The notes under the pieces were generated by a model. It had not been told where the DNA came from, searched no databases, and worked only from the letters and a program-made list of their open reading frames with translations. Positions 35,288 through 49,300 of a stretch of 64,000 nucleotides of DNA are shown piece by piece (the first letter of the stretch is position 1; each line of letters begins with the position of its first letter). The translations under genes were made by a program, and so were the position numbers. Origin of the DNA: Ptiloglossa arizonensis (taxonomy: Eukaryota; Arthropoda; Insecta; Hymenoptera; Colletidae); NCBI RefSeq assembly GCF_051014685.1, contig NW_027479023.1:124001-188000 (forward strand), written 5' to 3'.

Positions 35288-35618
35288 GGCATGCGCACTT
35301 TTCCCCTAGGCCGTTCTAGTTATTCGTTTCGAGCATCAGAACTGCGAAAATTTTGAGTTTCTCAAGCGTTCCTTACCTCCAAACTGCCATATCTCCGCGA
35401 ACGGATTGACCAATCCGCAAAATTTCTGTTGCTTCTGAAAGTAGAAACTCGCCCGATTACAACGGCATGTGTAGTTTTCCCCTTGGCCGTTCTAGTTATT
35501 CGTTTCGAGCATCGGAACTGCGAAAATTTTGAGTTTCTCAAGCGTTTCTTACATCCAAACTGCCACATCTCGCGAACGGATCGACCAATCCGCAAAATTT
35601 CTGTTGCATCTGAAAGTA

Positions 35619-38600
35619 GAAACTCGCCCGATTACAACTTTTGGTGTAGTTTTCCCCTAGGCCGTTCTAGTTATTCGTTTCGAGCATCAGAACTGCGAAA
35701 ATTTTGAGTTCCTCAAGCGTTTCTTACTTCCAAACTGCCATATCTCGCGAACGGATTGACCAATCCGCAAAATTTCTGTTGCTTCTGTAAGTAGAAACTC
35801 GCCCGATTACAACGGTATGCGCACTTTTCCCCTAGGCCGTTCTAGTTATTCGTTTCGAGCATCAGAACTGCGAAAACTTTGAGTTTCTCAAGCGTTTCTT
35901 ACATCCAAACGGCCATATCTCGCGAACGGATTGACCAATCCGCAAAATTTCTGTTGCATCTGAAAGTAGAAACTCGCTCGATTACAACGGTATGCGTACT
36001 TCTCCCCTAGGCCGCTCTAGTCATTCGTTTCGAGCATCAGAACTGCGAAAATGTTGAGTTTCTCAACCGTTTCTTACCTCCAAACTGCCATATCTCGCGA
36101 ACGGATTGACCAATCCGCATGATTTCTGTTGCATCTGAAAGTAGAAATTCGCCCGATTACAACGGTATGCGTACTTCTCCCCTAGGCCATTCTAGTCATT
36201 CGTTTCGAGCATCAGAACTGCGAAAATTTTGAGTTTCTCAAGCGTTTCCTATCTCCAAACTGCCATATCTCGCGAACGGATTGATCAATCCGCAAAGTTT
36301 CTGTTGCATCTGAAAGTAGAAACTCGCCCGATTACAACGGTATGCGCACTTTTCCCCTAGGCCGTTCTAGTTATTCGTTTCGAGCATCAGAACTGCGAAA
36401 ATTTTGAGTTTCTCTAGCGTTTCTTACCTCCAAACTGCCATATCTCGCGAACGGATTGACCAATCCGCAAAATTTCTGTTGCTTCTGAAAGTAGAAACTC
36501 GCCCGATTACAGCGGTATGCGTACTTTTCCCCTAGGCCGTTCTAGTTATTCGTTTCGAGCATCAGAACTGCGAAAATTTTGAGTTTCTCAAGCGTTTCTT
36601 ACCTCCAAACTGCCACATCTCGCGAACGGATTGACCAATCCGCAAAATTTCTGTTGCATCTGAAAGTAGAAACTCGCCCGATTACAACGGTATGTGTAGT
36701 TTTCCCCTAGGCCAATCCAGTTACTCGTTTCGAGAATCAGAGCTGCGAAAATTTTGAGTTTCTCAAGCGTTTCTTACCTCCAAACTGCCATATCTCGCGA
36801 ACGGATTGACCAATCCGCAAAATTTCCGTTGCATCTGAAAGTAGAAACTCGCCCGATTACAACGGTATGTGTAGTTTTCCCCTAGGCCGTTCCAGTTATT
36901 CGTTTCGAGCATCAGAACTGCGAAAATTTTGAGTTTCTCAAACGTTTCTTACTTCCAAACTGCCATATCTCGCGAACGGATTGACCAATCCGCAAAATTT
37001 CTGTTGCATTTGAAAGTAGAAACTCGCCCGATTACAACGGTATGGGCACTTTTCCCCTAGGCCGTTCTAGTTATTCGTTTCGAGCATCAGAACTGCGAAA
37101 GTTTTGAGTTTCTCAAGCGTTTCTTACCTCCAAACTACCACATCTCGCGAACGGATTGACCAATCCGCAAAATTTCTGTTGCATCTGAAAGTAGAAGCTC
37201 GCCCGATTACAACGGTATGCGCACTTTTCCCCTAGGCCGTTCTAGTTATTCGTTTCGAGCATCAGAACAGCGAAAATTTTGAGTTTCTCAAGCGTTTCTT
37301 ACATCCAAACGGCCATATCTCGCGAACGGATTGACCAATCCGCATGATTTCTGTTGCATCTTAAAGTAGAAACTCGCCCGATTACAACGGTATGCGCACT
37401 CTTCCCCTGGGCCGTTCTGGTTATTCGTTTCGAGCATCAGAACTGCGAAAATTTTGAGTTTCTAAAGCGTTTCTTATCTCCAAACTGCCATATCTCGCGA
37501 ACGGATTGATCAATCCGCAAAATTTCTGTTGCATCTGAAAGTAGAAACTCGCCCGATTACAACGGTATGCGCACTTTTCCCCTAGGCCGTTCTAGTTATT
37601 CGTTTCGAGCATCAGAACTGCGAAAATTTTGAGTTTCTCAAGCGTTTCTTACATCCAAACGGCCATATCTCGCGAACGGATTGACCAATCCGCATGATTT
37701 CTGTTGCATCTGAAAGTAGAAATTCGCCCTATTACAACGGTATGCGTACTTCTCCTCTAGGCCATTCTAGTCATTCGTTTCGAGCATCAGAACTGCGAAA
37801 ATTTTGAATTTCTCAAGCGTTTCCTATCTCCAAACTGCCATATCTCGCGAACGGATTGATCAATCCGCAAAGTTTCTGTTGCATCTGAAAGTAGAAACTC
37901 GCCCGATTACAACGGTATGCGCACTTTTCTCCTAGGCGGTTCTAGTTATTCGTTTCGAGCATCAGAACTGCGAAAATTTTGAGTTTCTCGAGCGTTTCTT
38001 ACATCCAAACTGCCATATCGAGCGAACGGATTGACCAATCCGCAAAATTTCTGTTGCATCTGATAGTAGAAACTCGCCCGATTACAACGGTAGGTGTTGT
38101 TTTCCCCTAGGCCGTTCTAGTTATTCGTTTCGAGCATCAGAACTGCGAAAATTTTTAGTTTCTCAAGCGTTTCTTACTTCCAAACTGCCACGTTTCGCGA
38201 ACGGATCGACCAATCCGCAAAATTTCTGTTGCATCTGAAAGTAGAAACTCGCCCGATTACAACGGTATGTGTAGTTTTCCCCTAGGCCGTTCCAGTTATG
38301 CGTTTCGAGAATCAGAACTGCGAAAATTTTGAGTTTCTCAAGCGTTTCTTACCTCCAAACTGCCATATCTCGCGAACGGATTGATCAATCCGCAAAATTT
38401 CTGTTGCATCTGAAAGTAGAAACTCGCCCAATTACAACGGTATGTGTAGTCTTCCCCTAGGCCGTTCCAGTTATTCATTTCGAGCATCAGAACTGCGAAA
38501 ATTTTGAGTTTCTCAAGCGTTTCTTACCTCCAAACTGCCATATCTCGCGAACGGATTGACCAATCCGCAAAATTTCTGTTCCTTCTGAAAGTAGAAACTA

Positions 38601-39810
38601 GCCCGATTACAACGGTATGCGCACTTTTCCCCTAGGCCGTTCTAGTTATTCGTTTCGAGCATCAGAACTGCGAAAATTTTGAGTTTCTCAAGCGTTCCTT
38701 ACCTCCAAACTGCCATATCTCCGCGAACGGATTGACCAATCCGCAAAATTTCTGTTGCTTCTGAAAGTAGAAACTCGCCCGATTACAACGGCATGTGTAG
38801 TTTTCCCCTTGGCCGTTCTAGTTATTCGTTTCGAGCATCGGAACTGCGAAAATTTTGAGTTTCTCAAGCGTTTCTTACATCCAAACTGCCACATCTCGCG
38901 AACGGATCGACCAATCCGCAAAATTTCTGTTGCATCTGAAAGTAGAAACTCGCCCGATTACAACGGTATGTGTAGTTTTCCCCTAGGCCGTTCCAGTTAT
39001 TCGTTTCGAGCATCAGAACTGCGAAAATTTTGAGTTTCTCAAGCGTTTCTTACCTCCAAACTGCCATATCTCGCGAACGGATTGACCAATCCGCAAAATT
39101 TCTGTTGCATCTGAAAGTAGAAACTCGCCCGATTACAACGGTATGTGTAGTTTTCCCCTAGGCCGTTCCAGTTATTCATTTCGAGCATCAGAACTGCGAA
39201 AATTTTGAGTTTCTCTAGCGTTTCTTACCTCCAAACTGCCATATCTCGCGAACGGATTGACCAATCCGCAAAATTTCTGTTGCTTCTGAAAGTAGAAACT
39301 CGCCCGATTACAGCGGTGTGCGCACTTCTCCCCTAGGCCGTTCTTGTCATTCGTTTCGAGCATCAGAACTGCGAAAATTTTGAGTTTCTCAACCGTTTCT
39401 TATCACCAACCTGCCATATCTCGCGAACGGATTGATCAATCCGCAAAATTTCTGTTGCATCTGAAAGTAGAAACTCGCCCGATTACAACGGTATGCGTAC
39501 TTTTCCCCTAGGCCGTTCTAGTTATTCGTTTCGAGCATCAGAACTGCGAAAATTTTGAGTTTCTCAAGCGTTTCTTACCTCCAAACTGCCACATCTCGCG
39601 AACGGATTGACCAATCCGCAAAATTTCTGTTGCATCTGAAAGTAGAAACTCGCCCGATTACAACGGTATGTGTAGTTTTCCCCTAGGCCATTCCAGTTAC
39701 TCGTTTCGAGAATCAGAGCTGCGAAAATTTTGAGTTTCTCAAGCGTTTCTTACATCCAAACTGCCATATCTCGCGAACGGATTGACCAATCCGCAAAATT
39801 TCTGTTGCAT
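35619..39810 (+). repeat. HOR block, copy 3 (offset 10856 from 24763)
   Basis: Matches 24763-28954 through ACTTTTGG at 35637, the CTCTTCCCCTGGG marker at 37399, CTTTTCTCCTAGGCGG near 37925, the 176-bp monomer at 38685 and TATCACCAACC near 39401. Private changes include GGCCAATCCAG (36712) and CACGTTTCGCG (38190); both recur in the neighbouring 3851-bp copy. Confidence 0.87.
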
Positions 39811-39906
39811 CTGAAAGTAGAAACTCGCCCGATTACAACGGTATGTGTAGTTTTCCCCTAGGCCATTCCAGTTACTCGTTTCGAGAATCAGAGCTGCGAA
39901 AATTTT
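36056..39906 (+). repeat. 3851-bp (22-monomer) tandem HOR, copy A
   Basis: Repeated directly from 39907. Markers at 3851 spacing include GGCCAATCCAG (36712 and 40563), CTCTTCCCCTGGG (37399 and 41250), CACGTTTCGCG (38190 and 42041) and the 176-bp monomer (38685 and 42536). The join near 39900 links a GAATCAGAGCTG monomer to CTCAACCG, a combination not seen at the left end of copy A. Confidence 0.88.
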
Positions 39907-42900
39907 GAGTTTCTCAACCGTTTCTTACCTCCAAACTGCCATATCTCGCGAACGGATTGACCAATCCGCATGATTTCTGTTGCATCTGAAAGTAGAAATT
40001 CGCCCGATTACAACGGTATGCGTACTTCTCCCCTAGGCCATTCTAGTCATTCGTTTCGAGCATCAGAACTGCGAAAATTTTGAGTTTCTCAAGCGTTTCC
40101 TATCTCCAAACTGCCATATCTCGCGAACGGATTGATCAATCCGCAAAGTTTCTGTTGCATCTGAAAGTAGAAACTCGCCCGATTACAACGGTATGCGCAC
40201 TTTTCCCCTAGGCCGTTCTAGTTATTCGTTTCGAGCATCAGAACTGCGAAAATTTTGAGTTTCTCTAGCGTTTCTTACCTCCAAACTGCCATATCTCGCG
40301 AACGGATTGACCAATCCGCAAAATTTCTGTTGCTTCTGAAAGTAGAAACTCGCCCGATTACAGCGGTATGCGTACTTTTCCCCTAGGCCGTTCTAGTTAT
40401 TCGTTTCGAGCATCAGAACTGCGAAAATTTTGAGTTTCTCAAGCGTTTCTTACCTCCAAACTGCCACATCTCGCGAACGGATTGACCAATCCGCAAAATT
40501 TCTGTTGCATCTGAAAGTAGAAACTCGCCCGATTACAACGGTATGTGTAGTTTTCCCCTAGGCCAATCCAGTTACTCGTTTCGAGAATCAGAGCTGCGAA
40601 AATTTTGAGTTTCTCAAGCGTTTCTTACCTCCAAACTGCCATATCTCGCGAACGGATTGACCAATCCGCAAAATTTCCGTTGCATCTGAAAGTAGAAACT
40701 CGCCCGATTACAACGGTATGTGTAGTTTTCCCCTAGGCCGTTCCAGTTATTCGTTTCGAGCATCAGAACTGCGAAAATTTTGAGTTTCTCAAACGTTTCT
40801 TACTTCCAAACTGCCATATCTCGCGAACGGATTGACCAATCCGCAAAATTTCTGTTGCATTTGAAAGTAGAAACTCGCCCGATTACAACGGTATGGGCAC
40901 TTTTCCCCTAGGCCGTTCTAGTTATTCGTTTCGAGCATCAGAACTGCGAAAGTTTTGAGTTTCTCAAGCGTTTCTTACCTCCAAACTACCACATCTCGCG
41001 AACGGATTGACCAATCCGCAAAATTTCTGTTGCATCTGAAAGTAGAAGCTCGCCCGATTACAACGGTATGCGCACTTTTCCCCTAGGCCGTTCTAGTTAT
41101 TCGTTTCGAGCATCAGAACAGCGAAAATTTTGAGTTTCTCAAGCGTTTCTTACATCCAAACGGCCATATCTCGCGAACGGATTGACCAATCCGCATGATT
41201 TCTGTTGCATCTTAAAGTAGAAACTCGCCCGATTACAACGGTATGCGCACTCTTCCCCTGGGCCGTTCTGGTTATTCGTTTCGAGCATCAGAACTGCGAA
41301 AATTTTGAGTTTCTAAAGCGTTTCTTATCTCCAAACTGCCATATCTCGCGAACGGATTGATCAATCCGCAAAATTTCTGTTGCATCTGAAAGTAGAAACT
41401 CGCCCGATTACAACGGTATGCGCACTTTTCCCCTAGGCCGTTCTAGTTATTCGTTTCGAGCATCAGAACTGCGAAAATTTTGAGTTTCTCAAGCGTTTCT
41501 TACATCCAAACGGCCATATCTCGCGAACGGATTGACCAATCCGCATGATTTCTGTTGCATCTGAAAGTAGAAATTCGCCCTATTACAACGGTATGCGTAC
41601 TTCTCCTCTAGGCCATTCTAGTCATTCGTTTCGAGCATCAGAACTGCGAAAATTTTGAATTTCTCAAGCGTTTCCTATCTCCAAACTGCCATATCTCGCG
41701 AACGGATTGATCAATCCGCAAAGTTTCTGTTGCATCTGAAAGTAGAAACTCGCCCGATTACAACGGTATGCGCACTTTTCTCCTAGGCGGTTCTAGTTAT
41801 TCGTTTCGAGCATCAGAACTGCGAAAATTTTGAGTTTCTCGAGCGTTTCTTACATCCAAACTGCCATATCGAGCGAACGGATTGACCAATCCGCAAAATT
41901 TCTGTTGCATCTGATAGTAGAAACTCGCCCGATTACAACGGTAGGTGTTGTTTTCCCCTAGGCCGTTCTAGTTATTCGTTTCGAGCATCAGAACTGCGAA
42001 AATTTTTAGTTTCTCAAGCGTTTCTTACTTCCAAACTGCCACGTTTCGCGAACGGATCGACCAATCCGCAAAATTTCTGTTGCATCTGAAAGTAGAAACT
42101 CGCCCGATTACAACGGTATGTGTAGTTTTCCCCTAGGCCGTTCCAGTTATGCGTTTCGAGAATCAGAACTGCGAAAATTTTGAGTTTCTCAAGCGTTTCT
42201 TACCTCCAAACTGCCATATCTCGCGAACGGATTGATCAATCCGCAAAATTTCTGTTGCATCTGAAAGTAGAAACTCGCCCAATTACAACGGTATGTGTAG
42301 TCTTCCCCTAGGCCGTTCCAGTTATTCATTTCGAGCATCAGAACTGCGAAAATTTTGAGTTTCTCAAGCGTTTCTTACCTCCAAACTGCCATATCTCGCG
42401 AACGGATTGACCAATCCGCAAAATTTCTGTTCCTTCTGAAAGTAGAAACTAGCCCGATTACAACGGTATGCGCACTTTTCCCCTAGGCCGTTCTAGTTAT
42501 TCGTTTCGAGCATCAGAACTGCGAAAATTTTGAGTTTCTCAAGCGTTCCTTACCTCCAAACTGCCATATCTCCGCGAACGGATTGACCAATCCGCAAAAT
42601 TTCTGTTGCTTCTGAAAGTAGAAACTCGCCCGATTACAACGGCATGTGTAGTTTTCCCCTTGGCCGTTCTAGTTATTCGTTTCGAGCATCGGAACTGCGA
42701 AAATTTTGAGTTTCTCAAGCGTTTCTTACATCCAAACTGCCACATCTCGCGAACGGATCGACCAATCCGCAAAATTTCTGTTGCATCTGAAAGTAGAAAC
42801 TCGCCCGATTACAACGGTATGTGTAGTTTTCCCCTAGGCCGTTCCAGTTATTCATTTCGAGCATCAGAACTGCGAAAATTTTGAGTTTCTCTAGCGTTTC

Positions 42901-43486
42901 TTACCTCCAAACTGCCATATCTCGCGAACGGATTGACCAATCCGCAAAATTTCTGTTGCTTCTGAAAGTAGAAACTCGCCCGATTACAGCGGTGTGCGCA
43001 CTTCTCCCCTAGGCCGTTCTTGTCATTCGTTTCGAGCATCAGAACTGCGAAAATTTTGAGTTTCTCAACCGTTTCTTATCACCAACCTGCCATATCTCGC
43101 GAACGGATTGATCAATCCGCAAAATTTCTGTTGCATCTGAAAGTAGAAACTCGCCCGATTACAACGGTATGCGTACTTTTCCCCTAGGCCGTTCTAGTTA
43201 TTCGTTTCGAGCATCAGAACTGCGAAAATTTTGAGTTTCTCAAGCGTTTCTTACCTCCAAACTGCCACATCTCGCGAACGGATTGACCAATCCGCAAAAT
43301 TTCTGTTGCATCTGAAAGTAGAAACTCGCCCGATTACAACGGTATGTGTAGTTTTCCCCTAGGCCATTCCAGTTACTCGTTTCGAGAATCAGAGCTGCGA
43401 AAATTTTGAGTTTCTCAAGCGTTTCTTACATCCAAACTGCCATATCTCGCGAACGGATTGACCAATCCGCAAAATTTCTGTTGCAT
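39907..43486 (+). repeat. 3851-bp tandem HOR, copy B with a one-monomer deletion
   Basis: Follows copy A at offset 3851 to about 42821, then at offset 3676 to 43486, so one 175-bp monomer is missing. Beyond 43486 it leaves the copy A order and follows the 28955 order (TATGGGCAC monomer). Confidence 0.85.
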
Positions 43487-46400
43487 TTGAAAGTAGAAAC
43501 TCGCCCGATTACAACGGTATGGGCACTTTTCCCCTAGGCCGTTCTAGTTATTCGTTTCGAGCATCAGAACTGCGAAAGTTTTGAGTTTCTCAAGCGTTTC
43601 TTACCTCCAAACTACCACATCTCGCGAACGGATTGACCAATCCGCAAAATTTCTGTTGCATCTGAAAGTAGAAGCTCGCCCGATTACAACGGTATGCGCA
43701 CTTTTCCCCTAGGCCGTTCTAGTTATTCGTTTCGAGCATCAGAACTGCGAAAATTTTGAGTTTCTCAAGCGTTTCTTACATCCAAACGGCCATATCTCGC
43801 GAACGGATTGACCAATCCGCATGATTTCTGTTGCATCTTAAAGTAGAAACTCGCCCGATTACAACGGTATGCGCACTCTTCCCCTGGGCCGTTCTGGTTA
43901 TTCGTTTCGAGCATCAGAACTGCGAAAATTTTGAGTTTCTAAAGCGTTTCTTATCTCCAAACTGCCATATCTCGCGAACGGATTGATCAATCCGCAAAAT
44001 TTCTGTTGCATCTGAAAGTAGAAACTCGCCCGATTACAACGGTATGCGCACTTTTCCCCTAGGCCGTTCTAGTTATTCGTTTCGAGCATCAGAACTGCTA
44101 AAATTTTGAGTTTCTCAAGCGTTTCTTACATCCAAACGGCCATATCTCGCGAACGGATTGACCAATCCGCATGATTTCTGTTGCATCTGAAAGTAGAAAT
44201 TCGCCCTATTACAACGGTATGCGTACTTCTCCCCTAGGCCATTCTAGTCATTCGTTTCGAGCATCAGAACTGCGAAAATTTTGAGTTTCTCAAGCGTTTC
44301 CTATCTCCAAACTGCCATATCTCGCGAACGGATTGATCAATCCGCAAAGTTTCTGTTGCATCTGAAAGTAGAAACTCGCCCGATTACAACGGTATGCGCA
44401 CTTTTCCCCTAGGCGGTTCTAGTTATTCGTTTCGAGCATCAGAACTGCGAAAATTTTGAGTTTCTCGAGCGTTTCTTACATCCAAACTGCCATATCGAGC
44501 GAACGGATTGACCAATCCGCAAAATTTCTGTTGCATCTGATAGTAGAAACTCGCCCGATTACAACGGTAGGTGTTGTTTTCCCCTAGGCCGTTCTAGTTA
44601 TTCGTTTCGAGCATCAGAACTGCGAAAATTTTTAGTTTCTCAAGCGTTTCTTACATCCAAACTGCCACGTCTCGCGAACGGATCGACCAATCCGCAAAAT
44701 TTCTGTTGCATCTGAAAGTAGAAACTCGCCCGATTACAACGGTATGTGTAGTTTTCCCCTAGGCCGTTCCAGTTATGCGTTTCGAGAATCAGAACTGCGA
44801 AAATTTTGAGTTTCTCAAGCGTTTCTTACCTCCAAACTGCCATATCTCGCGAACGGATTGATCAATCCGCAAAATTTCTGTTGCATCTGAAAGTAGAAAC
44901 TCGCCCAATTACAACGGTATGTGTAGTTTTCCCCTAGGCCGTTCCAGTTATTCATTTCGAGCATCAGAACTGCGAAAATTTTGAGTTTCTCAAGCGTTTC
45001 TTACCTCCAAACTGCCATATCTCGCGAACGGATTGACCAATCCGCAAAATTTCTGTTCCTTCTGAAAGTAGAAACTAGCCCGATTACAACGGTATGCGCA
45101 CTTTTCCCCTAGGCCGTTCTAGTTATTCGTTTCGAGCATCAGAACTGCGAAAATTTTGAGTTTCTCAAGCGTTCCTTACCTCCAAACTGCCATATCTCCG
45201 CGAACGGATTGACCAATCCGCAAAATTTCTGTTGCTTCTGAAAGTAGAAACTCGCCCGATTACAACGGCATGTGTAGTTTTCCCCTTGGCCGTTCTAGTT
45301 ATTCGTTTCGAGCATCGGAACTGCGAAAATTTTGAGTTTCTCAAGCGTTTCTTACATCCAAACTGCCACATCTCGCGAACGGATCGACCAATCCGCAAAA
45401 TTTCTGTTGCATCTGAAAGTAGAAACTCGCCCGATTACAACGGCATGCGCACTTTTCCCCTAGGCCGTTCTAGTTATTCGTTTCGAGCATCAGAACTGCG
45501 AAAATTTTGAGTTTCTCAAGCGTTCCTTACCTCCAAACTGCCATATCTCCGCGAACGGATTGACCAATCCGCAAAATTTCTGTTGCTTCTGAAAGTAGAA
45601 ACTCGCCCGATTACAACGGCATGTGTAGTTTTCCCCTTGGCCGTTCTAGTTATTCGTTTCGAGCATCGGAACTGCGAAAATTTTGAGTTTCTCAAGCGTT
45701 TCTTACATCCAAACTGCCACATCTCGCGAACGGATCGACCAATCCGCAAAATTTCTGTTGCATCTGAAAGTAGAAACTCGCCCGATTACAACGGTATGTG
45801 TAGTTTTCCCCTAGGCCGTTCCAGTTATTCGTTTCGAGCATCAGAACTGCGAAAATTTTGAGTTTCTCAAGCGTTTCTTACCTCCAAACTGCCATATCTC
45901 GCGAACGGATTGACCAATCCGCAAAATTTCTGTTGCATCTGAAAGTAGAAACTCGCCCGATTACAACGGTATGTGTAGTTTTCCCCTAGGCCGTTCCAGT
46001 TATTCATTTCGAGCATCAGAACTGCGAAAATTTTGAGTTTCTCTAGCGTTTCTTACCTCCAAACTGCCATATCTCGCGAACGGATTGACCAATCCGCAAA
46101 ATTTCTGTTGCTTCTGAAAGTAGAAACTCGCCCGATTACAGTGGTGTGCGCACTTCTCCCCTAGGCCGTTCTTGTCATTCGTTTCGAGCATCAGAACTGC
46201 GAAAATTTTGAGTTTCTCAAGCGTTTCTTACCTCCAAACTGCCACATCTCGCGAACGGATTGACCAATCCGCAAAATTTCTGTTGCTTCTGAAAGTAGAA
46301 ACTCGCCCTATTACAACGGCATGTGTAGTTTTCCCCTTGGCCGTTCTAGTTATTCGTTTCGAGCATCGGAACTGCGAAAATTTTGAGTTTCTCAAGCGTT

Positions 46401-47778
46401 TCTTACATCCAAACCGCCACATCTCGCGAACGGATCGACCAATCCGCAAAATTTCTGTTGCATCTGAAAGTAGAAACTCGCCCGATTACAACGGTATGCG
46501 TACTTTTCCCCTAGGCCGTTCTAGTTATTCGTTTCGAGCATCAGAACTGCGAAAATTTTGAGTTTCTCAAGCGTTTCTTACCTCCAAACTGCCACATCTC
46601 GCGAACGGATTGACCAATCCGCAAAATTTCTGTTGCATCTGAAAGTAGAAACTCGCCCGATTACAACGGTATGTGTAGTTTTCCCCTAGGCCATTCCAGT
46701 TACTCGTTTCGAGAATCAGAGCTGCGAAAATTTTGAGTTTCTCAAGCGTTTCTTACATCCAAACTGCCATATCTCGCGAACGGATTGACCAATCCGCAAA
46801 ATTTCTGTTGCATTTGAAAGTAGAAACTCGCCCGACTACAACGGTATGGGCACTTTTCCCCTAGGCCGTTCTAGTTATTCGTTTCGAGCATCAGAACTGC
46901 GAAAGTTTTGAGTTTCTCAAGCGTTTCTTACCTCCAAACTACCACATCTCGCGAACGGATTGACCAATCCGCAAAATTTCTGTTGCATCTGAAAGTAGAA
47001 GCTCGCCCGATTACAACGGTATGCGCACTTTTCCCCTAGGCCGTTCTAGTTATTCGTTTCGAGCATCAGAACTGCGAAAATTTTGAGTTTCTCAAGCGTT
47101 TCTTACATCCAAACGGCCATATCTCGCGAACGGATTGACCAATCCGCAGGATTTCTGTTGCATCTTAAAGTAGAAACTCGCCCGATTACAACGGTATGCG
47201 CACTCTTCCCCTGGGCCGTTCTGGTTATTCGTTTCGAGCATCAGAACTGCGAAAATTTTGAGTTTCTAAAGCGTTTCTTATCTCCAAACTGCCATATCTC
47301 GCGAACGGATTGATCAATCCGCAAAATTTCTGTTGCATCTGAAAGTAGAAACTCGCCCGATTACAACGGTATGCGCACTTTTCCCCTAGGCCGTTCTAGT
47401 TATTCGTTTCGAGCATCAGAACTGCTAAAATTTTGAGTTTCTCAAGCGTTTCTTACATCCAAACGGCCATATCTCGCGAACGGATTGACCAATCCGCATG
47501 ATTTCTGTTGCATCTGAAAGTAGAAATTCGCCCTATTACAACGGTATGCGTACTTCTCCCCTAGGCCATTCTAGTCATTCGTTTCGAGCATCAGAACTGC
47601 GAAAATTTTGAGTTTCTCAAGCGTTTCCTATCTCCAAACTGCCATATCTCGCGAACGGATTGATCAATCCGCAAAGTTTCTGTTGCATCTGAAAGTAGAA
47701 ACTCGCCCGATTACAACGGTATGCGCACTTTTCCCCTAGGCGGTTCTAGTTATTCGTTTCGAGCATCAGAACTGCGAA
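42821..47778 (+). repeat. 5-kb HOR block, copy 2
   Basis: Copy of 28289-33252. Private changes include CGCCCTATTAC at 46306 and CCCGACTAC at 46831. It ends abruptly at a 7-base deletion (47777-47781) that opens the irregular tract. Confidence 0.88.
45823..47778 (+). repeat. HOR segment duplicated at 49499-51453
   Basis: Offset 3676, dropping to 3675 after a lone missing C near 50533. It carries the ACAGTGGTGTGCG monomer (46137), the GCATCGG monomer, TATGGGCAC, CCGCAGGATTTC (47143) and CTCTTCCCCTGGG (47203). Confidence 0.82.
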
Positions 47779-49300
47779 AGTTTCTCGAGCGTTTCTTACA
47801 TCCAAACTGCCCATATCGAGCGAACGGATTGACCAATCCGCAAAATTTCTGTTGCATCTGATAGTAGAAACTCGCCCGATTACAACGGTAGGTGTTGTTT
47901 TCCCCTAGGCCGTTCTAGTTATTCGTTTCGAGCATCAGAACTGCGAAAAATTTTAGTTTCTCAAGCGTTTCCTTACCTCCAAACTGCCATATCTCCGCGA
48001 ACGGATTGACAATCCGCAAAAATTTCTGTTGCTTTCTGAAAGTAGAAACTCGCCCGATTACAACGGCATGTGTAGTTTTCCCCTTGGCCGTTCTAGTTAT
48101 TCGTTTCGAGCATCGGCACTGCGAAAATTTTGAGTTTTCTCAAGCGTTTCTTACATCCAAACTGCCACATCTCGCGAACGGATCGACCAATCCGCAAAAT
48201 TTCTGTTGCATCTGAAAGTAGAAACTCGCCCGATTACAACGGCATGTGTAGTTTTCCCCTTGGCCGTTCGAGTTATTCGTTTCGAGCATCAGAACTGCGA
48301 ACATTTGAGTTCCTCAAGCGTTTCTTTACCTCCAAACTGCCATATCTCGCGAACGGATTGACCAATCCGCAAAATTTCTGTTGCTTCTGAAAGTAGAAAC
48401 TCGCCCGATTACAACGGTATGCGCACTTTTTCCCCTAGGCTGTTCTAGTTATTCGTTTCGAGCATCAGAACTGCGAAAATTTTGAGTTTCTCAAGCGTTT
48501 CTTACCTCCAAACTGCCACATCTCGCGAACGGATTGACCAATCCGCAAAATTTCTGTTGCATCTGAAAGTAGAAACTCACCCGATTACAACGGTATGTGT
48601 AGTTTTCCCCTAGGCCGTTCCAGTTATTCGTTTCGAGCATCAGAACTGCGAAATTTTGAGTTCGCAAGCGTTTCTTACCTCCAAACTGCCATATCTCGCG
48701 AACGGATTGACTAATCCGCAAATTTTCTGTTGCATTTGAAAGTAGAAGCTCGCCCGATTACAACGGTATGCGCACTTTTCCCTAGGCCGTTCTAGTTATT
48801 CGTTTCGAGCATCAGAACTGCGAAAATTTTGAGTTTCTCAAGCGTTTCTTACATCCAAACGGCCATATCTCGCGAACGGATTGACCAATCCGCATAATTT
48901 CTGTTGCATCTGAAAGTAGAAACTCGCCCGATTACAACGGTATGCGTACTTCTCCCCTAGGCCGTTCTAGTCATTCGTTTCGAGCATCAGAACTGCGAAA
49001 ATTTTGAGTTTCTCAAGCGTTTCTTACCTCCAAAATGCCATATCTCGCGAACGGATTGATCAATCCGCAAAATTTCTGTTGCATCTGAAAGTAGAAACCT
49101 CTGCGCCGATTACAACGGTAGGTGTAGTTTTCCCCCTAGGCCGTTCGAGTTATTCGTTTTCGAGCATCAGAACTGCGAAAATTTTGAGTTCCTCAAGCGT
49201 TTCTTACCTCCAACACTGCCATATCTCGCGAACGGATTGACCAATCCGCAAAATTTCTGTTGCTCTGAAAGTAGAAACTCGCCCGATTACAACGGTATGC
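47779..49300 (+). repeat. Irregular satellite tract with clustered small indels
   Basis: Still the same satellite, but with about twenty small length changes in 1.5 kb against almost none elsewhere. Examples: 7 bases lost at 47777; GCCCATATC near 47810; GTTTCCTTACC near 47970; ATTGACAATCC at 48006; CAAAAATTTC at 48017; GCTTTCTG at 48031; GAGTTTTCTC at 48132; ACATTTGAG at 48301; TTTCTTTACC; CACTTTTTCCCC at 48425; GCGAAATTTTG at 48649; TTTTCCCTAGG at 48776; GAAACCTCTGCGCCG at 49096; TTCCCCCTAGG; CGTTTTCGAGC; CCAACACTGCC at 49210; TTGCTCTG at 49260. The monomer order resembles 51454-53290 with about three monomers missing. Many changes fall in homopolymers, which suggests sequencing or consensus error. 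Confidence 0.75.

Noticed and set aside
47779..49300. Transposon or gene relic inside the array
   Set aside because: Every part still aligns to the 175-bp monomer. The irregularity is small indels and missing monomers, with no foreign sequence, terminal repeats or target-site duplication.
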